From Takakia lepidozioides (lineage: Eukaryota > Streptophyta > Takakiopsida > Takakiales > Takakiaceae), in the NCBI GenBank assembly GCA_030704615.1, contig CM060732.1:51131053-51195052 (forward strand): 64,000 bases of DNA, written 5' to 3'. This document shows positions 22,850 through 33,381 of this stretch, piece by piece. The notes below the pieces were generated by a model. The model did no database searches and was not told the origin of the DNA. It saw only the letters and a list, made by a program, of their open reading frames with translations. The stretch's first letter is position 1. Each line of letters opens with the position of its first letter. Made by a program: the position numbers and the translations under genes.

Positions 22850-23290
22850 GCGGACCTTCTAGCGGACTGGGTAGACCCTCCAACACATTGACTCCAACCT
22901 TCGAGTTGACTAGCGACTGGCCACTAGACTGGCGACCATCGAGCGGATTGGCATCTAGTGAGCAGACTGGCGAGCGGACTTGTCAAGTTAATTTACCACT
23001 AGTGTGAAACTAGCTAGGAAATAACTAGTTTTTATATATTGACATTTGGGATTGGCCCAAGTGTCAATCCAGGGGCCAATGTATGTTTAGGCATCTGGCG
23101 TGGTTATCTCCACGGCAAGCGCGGTGGGCTCATCTTTCTCGAGTTGAGCCTCACCATGCCTAGCTATGGCTCCGTAATGTGGATTCCCCATGGCGTGGGG
23201 TGCACTTGGTCGACTTGTATTTGAGTGATGATTTTATATATGATCATTTGTGAGCTCGTGTGAGCTCGTGTTCTTCTTATTCATCACTCG
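22850..23290 (+). repeat. Solo LTR-like repeat (core at 22981)
   Basis: From 22981 it matches the core of the copy C LTR closely: TGTCAAGTTAATTTACCACT, then the CTAGCTAGGAAATAACTAG palindrome and the CTCGAGTTGAGCCTCACC segment. It is preceded by a different tandem-like tract of AGCGGACTGG/GGCGACC words (22850-22980), in the place where copy C has its ACTAGTGG words. No pol or gag is attached. Confidence 0.6.
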
Positions 23291-24259
23291 AGAAAGATCA
23301 GCTCGGATCTTGAGTGCCACATACGAGTACTTATTTATCACTTGTGGTTTTTGCTTGAAAATGAGATAAATAAGTTTGGGATGCGAGGAGCGCCGTGAAG
23401 CACTTGGCTGCTAGAAGTAGAGGAGATGCTGACTATGAGTAGGCGAACCGTGGTCGTCTTCTTCAGCTGCAGGTCGAGTTGAGGAGCTTCAGAAATGTGG
23501 GTTGCGCGTGGAGAAGCTAGTGCAGCACAACCCGTCATTGCGTCGCAGGTTGAAAATTGTATGAGGGCCATTGGTTGCTGACCCGAAAGCACTTACTTTG
23601 GGGCCCATGAACTGCAGGTATGATCATGGTGTGGAAGAGTAGAAGACCAAGCTCGAGTCGTATCCGGATGAAGACTATGACAATACCATTGTTGGAAGTA
23701 TGTTTGTACTGTGTTCATGAAACTTGAGTGAGTTACTAATGCGCTTACGAAATAATTAACCTCATACTTAAAAACAATGTGATATTTGCTAATAGTGTGA
23801 GCTTATAGTGTGAGCTTGACATCCGCTTGGCTATGGCACTAAGAGTCGACGCTAGTGCTACCACTTATAACTAGGACTTTGTGGAGCATGTACTTAAGTT
23901 GGGAGTTTCAATCTGAAACTCCAGCAGTGTAAGGGCTCTTGGAGTGGCAAGAGCGGGGTTGGAAGGGGAGCAGCGAGGCGCCCTAGAACCAGGGAATGTG
24001 CAGGAGAACTACAACTACACCAAGATTACAAAGGTGTGTGATTTCAAGCTTCATTTTTGTGAGTTTCATGGAGCAAGATGGCTTGTTGGATAGCAATGAG
24101 CATGCTTGGTGAGTTAAGAGCAGCTCTGGTGGTCCATAGGAGCCCAAGGAGGTCAAGGTGATAGCTTTGATGGCTTCGCAGAAGCCATAGCTCGTCGGCA
24201 GCAGGTGCAGGGGCAAACCCCAGCTCGGGAATGCTCGGGAACGCTCGGGAACGTGTGGG
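23291..24259. other. Intergenic, no gene recognised
   Basis: Short open frames without motifs. The left edge may still belong to the LTR-like repeat. Confidence 0.4.
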
Positions 24260-24559
24260 AAGTTCCTGGGAATGCATAGGAACCGTGGCCGTGGCCAGTT
24301 CGTGCTCATGAGGGGCCGTGGAAGGTCGTGGCGGCGGTATCACGAGATACCACGGGCTAGAGCAGGTCGTGGCCAGTTCGTGGCCGTGGAGGGTCGTGGT
24401 GCCACTACCACGGGATGTCACAGGCCACAGTCGTGGTGGCAATTGAGGGGTCGTGGCGGGAGGCGCTTGTGGTCGGTTCGTGCCTACGGCAGGCCGTGGC
24501 CGGGAAGCATGAGAAGTCGTGGCGTTGAGAGCCGCGGAAGGCCACAAACAGGTTGAGTG

Positions 24560-24603
<44 letters not shown>
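24260..24603 (+). repeat. CGTGG-rich block ending in a 44-base poly(A)
   Basis: About 290 bases hold many irregularly spaced CGTGG/CCACG words (CGTGGCCAGTTCGTG occurs twice), giving Arg/Gly-rich reading in one frame. The block ends in an uninterrupted run of A at 24560-24603. Position and polarity resemble the 3' end of a retroposed RNA, but no coding domain or target-site duplication was found. Confidence 0.5.
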
Positions 24604-24606
<3 letters not shown>

Positions 24607-24699
24607 ATGTCGTGGGACCTTGATGGGGTTGTTAGGCTCTGAAAACCAATGGTTTGGAGCTAGCTGATATGGCAGAAAAGTCGGAATTGCCTCCCTGCG

Positions 24700-27560
24700 G
24701 CGTTTTAACAAAGGGGGTTACCTCCCTGCAGGTAATCTTGAAGGGTTTTCAGTGCAGTTCTTAACTGTGGGGGATATCACCCTGCAGGTAATTCCTTTGG
24801 ACAGATTGTTGTTGGGGCCTATATGTACCTCCATTTGTTCCATTTTTAAACCTGCAGTGGATGGCGTGGTTTCATGAGGTGGTTCCATTCTGAGGCATGG
24901 CTTGTGGACATAAGGATGTACTGGCGGACCATGTGGAGGCTTGCATGGCCCTTGAAGGCCAAGTTTCATAAGCTCGTGGATGGTGGTTTGAGGAGTGTTT
25001 ATAGGATACTCCCCATGGACATGCAAGTGATAGTCGAGAGGGAATGACAAGTATTGGGGTGAGGGCATGCTAGGGTTTAGGCATTGCTTTAGCTTCTTTT
25101 CCTCGTAGCTTTCTACCTTCTCTGTAGGCCGAGACCTTTCCGTAGGTGGAGACAAGAGTCAGTCCAGGTTTGGGCTGGGGTATCTTTACAGGAGCGACAG
25201 TGTGGAGAGAATTTTGGTATTGGGGAGTTGTTGCTTTGGTTTCTTGTGTTTGGATCCCCTCCACACCTGCTTGTTTGACTGTGTGTCATGTTAGTTTTGT
25301 GTGGGCGTTTGCTTTTATAGGTGGTTGACTCGGATTTGATCACCGATCCAATCCTAGAGTGTGTTGTCGATGGTGAGGCTGGGTGATGACCAGTCAGACC
25401 ATCATTGTTTCTCATGTGGTGAGGTTGGAGGTGATGACCAGCCAACCATAGAAGTGCATGTGGTGGATGCATGTGCATGTGCAGGCTATGTTAGGAACCT
25501 AATATTTCAAATCATAAGCCGCAACAGGTTCTCTACCCGGTTACTTTGTGGAAAGGGGGATTAGGGACATGTTCATGACCGGTTGAGTGGCAGGTTGTCA
25601 ACACGGAGGTGCCACTAGTTGCTGGGGAGAGTGCCGGTATGAGCACTAGTGATACTAGTAGGTACACGAGACGAGGTGTGCGGTTTAGGCCACCTTCACC
25701 TCTTGTGTCTTCTAAGGAAGGTTTTGATTCCGACTCTGAATCAGGAGGATTCACGCCAACTGCAAGCTACATCGTTGTTATTGTTGTGGAATACAATGGA
25801 GGAGATGCATGGAGCTACCAAGGGGCTACGTAGGTACTCTCGAGCTGTGGGCACCATTGAGTTGGATGACTTCATCCAGGAGTTTGATAGTTGGTGTGAC
25901 TTGCAGCAAATGCACAATCCATAACTGTTTACGTCTTTTATGGCATGGAAGGGGCTGTTTCAGCACCTTGAGGGTCCGCCCATGGATGATTACCATGAGT
26001 TTAGGTAGGGGCATGAGGTTGAGATCGAGGAGTGAAGGATGTATTGGTCACTCGACTATGTCTCCATCACTAGAGGCATTAGAGAGAGAAGGGCAGCTTC
26101 CACAAGCAGCAGTGGAACTAGTGGTACAACAGCTATGACGTCCACCCAAGCCATTGCTGTACCAGCACCAACACCCGTGCCTGCCTTCAACTCTGTTGTG
26201 GACTTCTTCGAAGAGTTGAAGATGAACTACCAAGGGGTAAGGACAGAGAAATTGAGGAGCTTGCAAGAGTTCCAGATGAAGCCTACTGAGAGCTTGAGAG
26301 AGGCTTTCACTCGCATGAGGCACTTGATAAATGTAACCCAAGGGGATACGGAGCTCAGGCAGTCCAATTCTGGTATGGGATATTAGACAAGGAGATGAGG
26401 AGAAAGGTGCGGGATGCAACTCTCCTACAAGCGGCCCAACCCACCTTAGCAAATGAGTTTTTGCTGGCAGAGCGGATAAAGCTCAATATGGTGGAGGAAC
26501 GAGTGGTTATGGTGAGATTTGCTAAGGAGACACCACGGGGTAGTGGTGCTTCTAGCCAACCATTTGTAAGCTAGCAACATGCAGGTGTAGTATGTTGGAC
26601 AAGTGGATGACCCCATATCAAGAAGGATTGCCCAGATGGAGACAAAGGGCCAGCACAAGCTCGGCCTGCACAGTTGCAGTGTAGGCATTGTGGCAAGTAT
26701 GGGCATAAAGAAGCCCAGTGTTATGATTTGCATCCTGATGCGGGCAGGCCAGTTCCAAACGAACAATGGTGGCCGAGAGCGAGGTGGAGCAGCTCAGAGA
26801 GAACGAGGTGGTCAGGCACGAGGTGCAGGCCAAGGGCAAGCTCAGCCAGGGACGTGGAAATCAGGGTTTTGACCAAGGCATGACCAACCGGCTTCAGCAG
26901 CTAGAGCAGAGGCTAGGCACAGCTCAGGTGGTACCAGCTCTAAGGCCTGAGGGTCCACCTCCTACTCCTTGAGGGAGGAGATATGGGAGGCATAGGATTT
27001 ATGTGCGGGGCAGCACTACCACTAGTTCAGGTAGAATCTGCTATGGCTGTAACTCGAGGAGCAACACGAGTTGCTGAACCACGTGGTGCAAATGTGAAGT
27101 TGGATCCACAGCGTGGATACTTGGAGTTGTCTTGTTAGACAACCAAGATGACATTTTCTATTTGAGTGGACTAGCTGCAAAGAGATGGTCGGCCACTGCG
27201 GGTCTTGTTGGACTCGGGAGCTCAGCCACTGATGCTGGGCAGAGTTGCTTCTCTTGTGGGATGCTCGGTTGCAACAGTTAGTGGAGCCCAATGCTGACAA
27301 GCGCGAGCGGGCGATGGATTTTACTACTGGTAGCACTGCAGTGTCATCTCTTTCTGAGGCATCATGTCGTCAGGTGTTGGGGCAAGCAATGGATCTCAAT
27401 TGCTTGACCTGGATTATCAGCTTGGCTATGGCTGAGCAGCGTAGAGTGCGGAGTACACTTCCCATGACGATCTCTCTGCCTACCGAGACGATACAGGCAG
27501 CGAACTTGTGGATCTATACTCCAGTAAGGAAAATGAGAGCTTGCACCAGGGGCAACACTT
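24700..27560 (+). mobile_element. Ty3/gypsy retrotransposon copy D (leader, gag, protease piece)
   Basis: Plus strand. The leader region includes 25100-25560, which matches copy B in reverse. Then come gag (25609-26970), the broken protease region (27110-27290) with a DNQDDIF reading and VLLDSGAQPLML in a shifted frame, and the linker AMAEQRRVRSTLP...SLPTETI (27425-27510), where the element stops. RT, integrase and LTRs are absent. The upstream limit near 24700 (GCCTCCCTGCGG and GTTACCTCCCTGCAGG words) is tentative. Confidence 0.7.
25609..26970 (+). pseudogene. Ty3/gypsy gag, copy D
   Basis: Segments shared with copy B: MEEMHGATKGLRRYSRAV and IELDDFIQEFDSWCDLQQM (25797-25920), the core FFEELKMNYQGVRTEKLRSL (26200-26390), and the second zinc knuckle CRHCGKYGHKEAQC (26680-26720). 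The first knuckle has lost its second Cys (CWTSG-type reading followed by a stop). The frame is broken by several TAG/TAA stops and shifts. The linker between capsid and knuckles is shorter than in copies A and B. Non-functional. Confidence 0.78.
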
Positions 27561-27832
27561 TGCCATGGCTTAAGCAGTGGTGATGCTACCGCCACTTCAG
27601 AACAACGTTTTCTCTCGTATATTTGCTTCGCTTTTGAAAGCCGAGCCTTTTCAATCTGCTTCTGCTTCTTCTCCTGCATTTCCTTCCACTGCCATTTGGT
27701 TACACCACCTGGAAAAGTGCAAGGTCCTCCACCCATCATACGGACTCCATCAGTCAACCCCTCTTGAATAGGTGTTTGGAAGCCCACCATTAGAAGGTAT
27801 GTGTGCTTCCGAGAATAGACAAATCTTGACAT
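27525..27832 (-). pseudogene. Host-like exon with GGGPCTFPGGVTKWQWKEMQ motif
   Basis: The minus-strand frame from 27832 reads MGGGPCTFPGGVTKWQWKEM, then QEKKQKQIEKARLSKAKQIY and SPLLKPWQSVAPGAS. The basic helix and Pro-Trp segment look like an N-terminal exon of a conserved plant protein that I recall only as uncharacterised. It runs directly into the end of retrotransposon copy D near 27525, and no following exon was found, so the gene seems cut by the insertion. It may still be the 5' part of a gene whose other exons lie outside or are lost. Confidence 0.4.
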
Positions 27833-28816
27833 TCTTCAATGGCCCCTTATATGCACAATCTCGGGGAGTACGAGCCGGTGGTTCACCTTCTCCCTTCCAG
27901 AATATAATGGATGAAGGCTACTTTTTCTAGGGTTGACCAAATTAATCTTGGGTGAAACAGTTTGACACTCTCGCCTTTCCCTGATATGGAACACAGAATG
28001 GGTAAAAGAGATCTTTGCTCTGAATTGCCAAGAACAAGGATTTGCACTCAGTAGATAGTGAGCAGTGTGATAGAGCAGGAAACACAAAATTGCACCTGGA
28101 AAATTTTCAAACAAATTCTTAAGTATTTAGTGACATATTATCCATCTATATCATAGTAGACTGGAGCCCATCTTTAAATGATCCTGAGGAAGAGCTGGAG
28201 CAGGCAGTTCAAAAGTTAAGAAGGCTACATGACATGCCACGCATTGAAGTGTCCACTGAGCCAAAGCAACATACATCACTATCAATTGTGCGTAAATCAT
28301 GGTGTCCAATTGTCGACGTGTGGCACAATTTGTGCTATACCAGGCTGCTACGTCACTGTGCCCAGGAGTCAGAGTGTGACTGGTTCCACACTCACAGTCA
28401 CTGCCTATGTCACATGTATGATAAATGGAGAGTTGTATTAGCTGTGCTGGGTAATCCAGGTCATGATCTAGTTCTACTGTCAACACTCAAGACCATGTTC
28501 CCTTATTCCGGTAGGACCTGCTTGACCAACTCAATGCAGACCATTTGCAATTGCGCGGGAGAGAACCCACAACGGTATCCAGGAGGTTCAAAATTTGTTT
28601 GGACTATCAAAGGTGAGAGCTCTTCCTAGAGAGAGGAATGGCTCCCCTCCTTGCCTCTGTGGTTCTATCTACATTTGTTTCCCAGCTTCCAAACTGGTTC
28701 CGGGGCCTGTAGAAAGATACACTAATATCAGAAGCATGGCCTGATATTAGCCCTTTCTATGTATCTTTTTCATCTAATCTTCACAAGGGACGGCACATAT
28801 CGCTCTAATGAGTACA

Positions 28817-28848
<32 letters not shown>

Positions 28849-29773
28849 ATACCGTGCCTTTGGTCACACTCATCCTGTGTTTTAATGATAAAGCCACCGC
28901 CGGAGCGACCATTCACCATTACGTTAATTCCCCCATTCTGCTTTCTCTACTTCCCCCTCGATCTCTTAGCTTTCCGCTCAATAGGACTGAGGGGTCTATG
29001 GCCACAAGGCAGCCTGCGGCAAATATGACCTCCACAGTACATCATGGCACAAGTCACGGGAACGGTAATCTCTGACTCTCAAACCTATGCAAGCAAAGTT
29101 TGCAGAGGTCTGTTCAAGCAAATTATACTAAGGCGAACCTGCCTGGTGCCTGCAAGCGTGGAGTTGATGAGCGTCCCCGGACTCGGAAGCTGCTTGTCGC
29201 CATTACGAACAATGGCAACGGTTTCTGTTACACGGGAGGAGGTCTTCAGGACGAAATTATGACTTTGCAGGGAGCCAGACAAGCACACTGGGGATCTGCT
29301 GGATCGCACTAAAGAAAGCGTCTAGACATAGAGAGGAGGAGAGCTAATAAAGCCCCAAGCTCCAGATTTGCATTCACAAGCCGCAAGATTAATTGGGTGA
29401 CTGCGCTGATCGCGAGACATACGGATTGTCGTGGGAGGTCTGTGTGTCGATGCTAGTGGGCTAGATGCCCACACAAGATTTTACTTGCCAAACCATTGCC
29501 TGCATTTTACAAATCTCTTTTCTAAGGAGATCTCTCCACTGATGCTCTTAAAGGACACCCGTGGGGCATGAGCAGCCTCACAATCCATTGAATCACATTC
29601 AAATTATTGCTTCCAAAAACATTGAGTTGGGCTCGTGTGCCACCAGGCAGCTTCATCCATTTCATCTAAACCCTAAACCCCAAACACCTGACCTTCAATT
29701 GTGAATTGTGTATGTTGAGACTTGAGGAGCTGACAAGGGTTCTACTGGCACGAGTCAAAGGAGAGAGATAACG
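27833..29773. other. Intergenic; (TC)n microsatellite at 28823-28848
   Basis: An open frame of 131 codons (28234-28629, +) has no recognisable motif. A pure TC tract lies at 28823-28848. Around 28990-29010, GGTCTATGGCCACAAGG is a copy of the dispersed repeat described near 55-61 kb. The remainder is the upstream flank of the next gene. Confidence 0.4.
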
Positions 29774-30549
29774 ATGAAGGGGGGACCATTCAGACTGGTG
29801 GCCACAGCGGGTGCAGCTGTGGCTGCAGGGATTTTCACGCTGTCAATGGTGTCATCTGTGTCTTTGCGTGCATTTCAGACGGTTGTTGAGTCGAAGCGGG
29901 TATGAACCTGTCAGTAGCAACTTCGCACATATTTTTCTGTTTTGAGGTGGTCTAGGGTCATGGGTACCGCTATATGGATGATGGGTTTCAACGTGCTTGC
30001 AGAGAAAGATGGCCCCTCCTTGTGGATGTTGCAAAGGCAGAGGCTTTGTTGGATGTAGACTATGCAGAGGAGAGTCGACTATAGAATGGTCCCCTTTATT
30101 TGATCCAGTGGTGACCAAGCCCTGTGTTTGCCCTACCTGTGATGGCAACCGGTACTTTCTACCCCTTCTCTTTTTGGCCTGCTTGTATGACTATTTCCAT
30201 CTCTCTCTATCCCTCGTTGGCCTTCTCCCTTGCCCGCCTGTATGCCGCAACCAACACGGTCGTAAGTATAGTCTGGGACGCAATTTTGTTGATGTTGAGA
30301 CCTATGGTCAATCAATAACAATAAACAGTAAGGAGCACTAGTGTGTGACTGCGTGCATGCTTGCACCTTTTATAGGAATGCAATTCTTACTTATGGGTGG
30401 AGTATTACGCAGGTTGCCCACATTCAGTTGTCTCGGGTACTCACCAGTGTTACTTGTGGGAAGAAATTCTCTCATTGTCTTCTAAATGGTGTTTCTTCTC
30501 TAGCAGGGTCCAGAAGTGCTTGAATTGTGTGGGGAGAGGCTATGTGTAG
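29774..30549 (+). CDS. Small DnaJ-type cysteine-rich zinc protein
   Basis: Three exons (29774-29899, 30003-30151, 30507-30549), GT-AG, in phase, give 105 residues and TAG. Residues 1-42 form an Ala/Ser-rich hydrophobic N-terminus (LVATAGAAVAAGIFTLSMVS), which could be a membrane anchor or transit sequence. Four CXXC motifs follow: CGCCKGRG (from C49), CRLCRG, CPTCDG and CLNCVGRG. This resembles the zinc-binding repeats of DnaJ without a J domain, as in several small plant plastid proteins linked to redox or assembly functions. The function here is not established. The split Arg codon at the last junction restores DGNRVQKCLNC. A partial inverted copy of exon 2 lies at 31787-31966. Confidence 0.75.
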
Positions 30550-31786
30550 TGAAGTCCACCAATACTGGCTTTCATGATAGAATGGAGTTTGAAGAAGAGG
30601 ACGGAGACCTCAAAGCAGCCAGCATAGGGCTCAGTAGGGCAAACATGCCTTTGATCGAGAAGCTGCAACGAAGAAGTCTAGAGAGGCCGCATCTGCATCT
30701 GAAATTCTATGAGATCGGGACCGCAAGGCAATCATATCCACCAATGGGCATCATTAGTTTTCCTTGCCCTGAGCAGGAAACAGGGGCCTACCATGTGCTC
30801 GAGCTGTCAGAAAGACTGGTGTATTGAACTTCTGTGATGCCTTCCGTGATGGTCACCGACTCCCTCCTTTGGGTTCTTGTCCACTTGAATGCAGGCGTCT
30901 CTCTATATAATGGGAATGTTATTATATGAAGTTCCTTGCTGTTTTTTTGTCCTCCCTCCTTTCTCCTGTGGATTGATGAAGGTTTGCCCAGATTAAGATT
31001 ACACCCACACCCACAAGTTGTTGTCTGTGTTTTCATTATCTATCAGAATGTACAATAAGTGCTCAATGCTGTCAGTAGGTCTTATCCTTCGCCTCATTCA
31101 TCATCGGAACAGCTACCAAGTTGTCAGGATTGCATGCTTCAATATGCAGCCATGGGCACAGATGGCTGATTGTGACATGGCAAGATGTCGCTTGTTTCCT
31201 AAAAGTGCAGTATGTCATGTGCCTTATAGAGTTTCTCCTCTAAACCAAGTTTAGCAATGCTGGCAAACTATGGCCTTTCACTGCCTCCTTCATTAGCACT
31301 TCTCACTTCTCAGAATCAGAAATGCAAGTTTAGTTATACCTGGTATTGCAAGTGGTCAGGGCCCATTGCACTGTAAAATCTCAAAGCACAGGGAAGGAGG
31401 CATTTCTTTTATGCATTGGAAATGCTCAGGTAGTTCTTTTACTCGGCATCCGAAGACTTTGTTGCATGTAAATGTTTTTGTAGCTGTCCTTGCAGAGGCT
31501 GTCCAGATACATCGATTTGCAATTGTGAAGGTTGGCATGGAGTGCAGTGAGCCTTCGCTCCCTGACCTTGTTGTATTACACAAGCTCGAGAAATGGGGCA
31601 GGTTGCAGGCCTCTTTTTCCCCTCAAACAAGCCGCTAATCTGAGATGGAAGTGGTAATTCACGGTAGGGACACTCAAAACCACAACGTGACGAGAATCTG
31701 ACAAGGATTGTCCTAGGCAATAGCTGCAACATCGAGTTGTCTTCCTGGCATACTGGGCTGCGACGAGTCTCAGCGGTTGTTATTAC
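30550..31786. other. 3' flank, no gene recognised
   Basis: This contains the probable 3' untranslated region of the preceding gene, with a 103-codon frame overlapping its last exon in another phase, and otherwise unremarkable sequence. Confidence 0.4.
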
Positions 31787-31966
31787 CTATTATTACCTTA
31801 GCAAGGGAGAATGCCAACGAGGGATAGAGAGAGATGGAAATGGTGATACAAGCAGGCCAAAAAGAGAAGGGGTAGAAATAAAGGTTGCCATCACAGGTAG
31901 GGCAAACACAGGGCTTGGTCACCACTGGATCAAATAAAGTTCTATAGTCGACTCTCCTCTGCATAG
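31787..31966 (-). pseudogene. Inverted partial copy of the DnaJ-type gene (exon 2 and intron 2)
   Basis: Reading the minus strand gives MQRRVDYRTLFDPVVTKPC followed by VCPTCDGN and then intron-like sequence. This corresponds to about 30062-30232 of the plus strand, including the beginning of intron 2 (CTTCTCTTTTTGGCC region). A 7-base deletion (in the GAATGGTCCC part) breaks the frame. The two copies face each other about 1.6 kb apart. Confidence 0.75.
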
Positions 31967-33381
31967 AAGAGGGTCCGGGGTTTGGGTGTATGTCACCACA
32001 TCTAAGGAGGATGAGGTCATTACAGGTGTCTGTGTAAGCGGTGTTGGTTGAGGGGGGATGATGGTAGTAATGTCTGGATTTTAGAGGGTTGTAATGGCGG
32101 CTGCCATGTGGATGAATGGCGAGTGAAAGGGGTTCAGAGTATGTTTGGTGAGGAGTATTGGGAAGGTGAGGGTGAGGGGGTTGTGGCCAGATTGTGTGGG
32201 TATGTAGAAGGGTTGGGGTTTACTGAAGTGGAACTAGTGGGCAATGAGTGTACGGGGAAGCGAGTCCTATCGTTATGAAGTTTGCGGGTTGGAGTGGGGA
32301 AAGGCCCAATCTTTAAGTAAGAATGGGAGCTGGAGGTAATCATACTTGTGATTACATTGGTGTGGTAGTAGAGAATAGTGTTGACGTGGAGGGATGGTAC
32401 GTGTAAGAGTTTTGAGCCATCGGAGCCACGCAGGGTGGGATATATGAGGTACATATGTGTATTTTGTTGAGTGGTATTATAGATAACCCAGAAGATGTAT
32501 GAATGGAATCAGAGAGTTATGGGCTGCAACCCAGGCAATCAACTAGGCCTGATGAGAGACACACCATGTCAGCCATTTTGTCGGATTGAAGAGCTGCGCT
32601 GATGGGAGACGTTGTTCGTGGGGGTGGATTTGATTCATGAGCTTTGTAACTTGTAACCAATTTTCTTTGTAGGGTTGGATTGTCGGAGAGAAGAGGTGGA
32701 GGGCAGTCGTAGAAGACTGGAATCTGGGCGGCCCAGGGCGATGGTGGATGGGGCCACAGAAGTGGAGGTAAGCTGTTGTTGATAGCGATGAACGTGGATG
32801 CAGGAATCAGTGGATTTGTGAATGTTTTCTTCTTTCTTGTTACAGCAGATTTTTCATGTGAAGGATGTCGGGCCCCCAGCGGCCGAACTGCAGCTGTTCA
32901 AGACTTTTTTTTGGCAATTCTGTTAGCTCTCTCGGGAAATTAAGGAGTTGACAATTCAGGATGGCGGCAGGATTGCGCTCGGCTGATAGGAAACAGTTCT
33001 GCTATTTGTGATGTTTTCAAGGCAGCAACTGCAACTCATGCTATGGTACTAGGGTTCCTCAATGTAGCTAGGCTGGCATACGGAAGCCCTTATGATCAGG
33101 CATGGTTGCAGCCATTAAGCCTACTCGTGTGAGGAGGTCAAAAGATGGTCCCAATTGCAGCCATCGATGGTTCGGTTTAGAAAGAAGGCAGTACGTACCC
33201 TAGGGTGTGAAGATAGAAATCACTTCCATTTTAATGTCACAGGGCTTTGCTTTCCGCAAAATGCAGGTGATGGACAAGGAAGATCAAAAGTTTCCAATTC
33301 TGCTCTTAAGCTGCAAAGATTATGATGTGAATGGTGGTTGTTGTGGTCTCCGTAATGACAGAGCAAGTGTAATGGGTGCAG
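31967..33381. other. Intergenic, no gene recognised
   Basis: A 76-codon frame at 32048-32278 (+), rich in Gly/Glu/Val, is protein-like in composition but unrecognised. The segment 32670-32780 ends at a GTAAGC donor-like site and could be an untranslated first exon of the next gene. That is speculative. Confidence 0.35.

Noticed and set aside
28823-28848. TC repeat as a CRISPR-like or regulatory array
   Set aside because: A simple dinucleotide microsatellite without spacers. CRISPR arrays are not expected in a plant nucleus.
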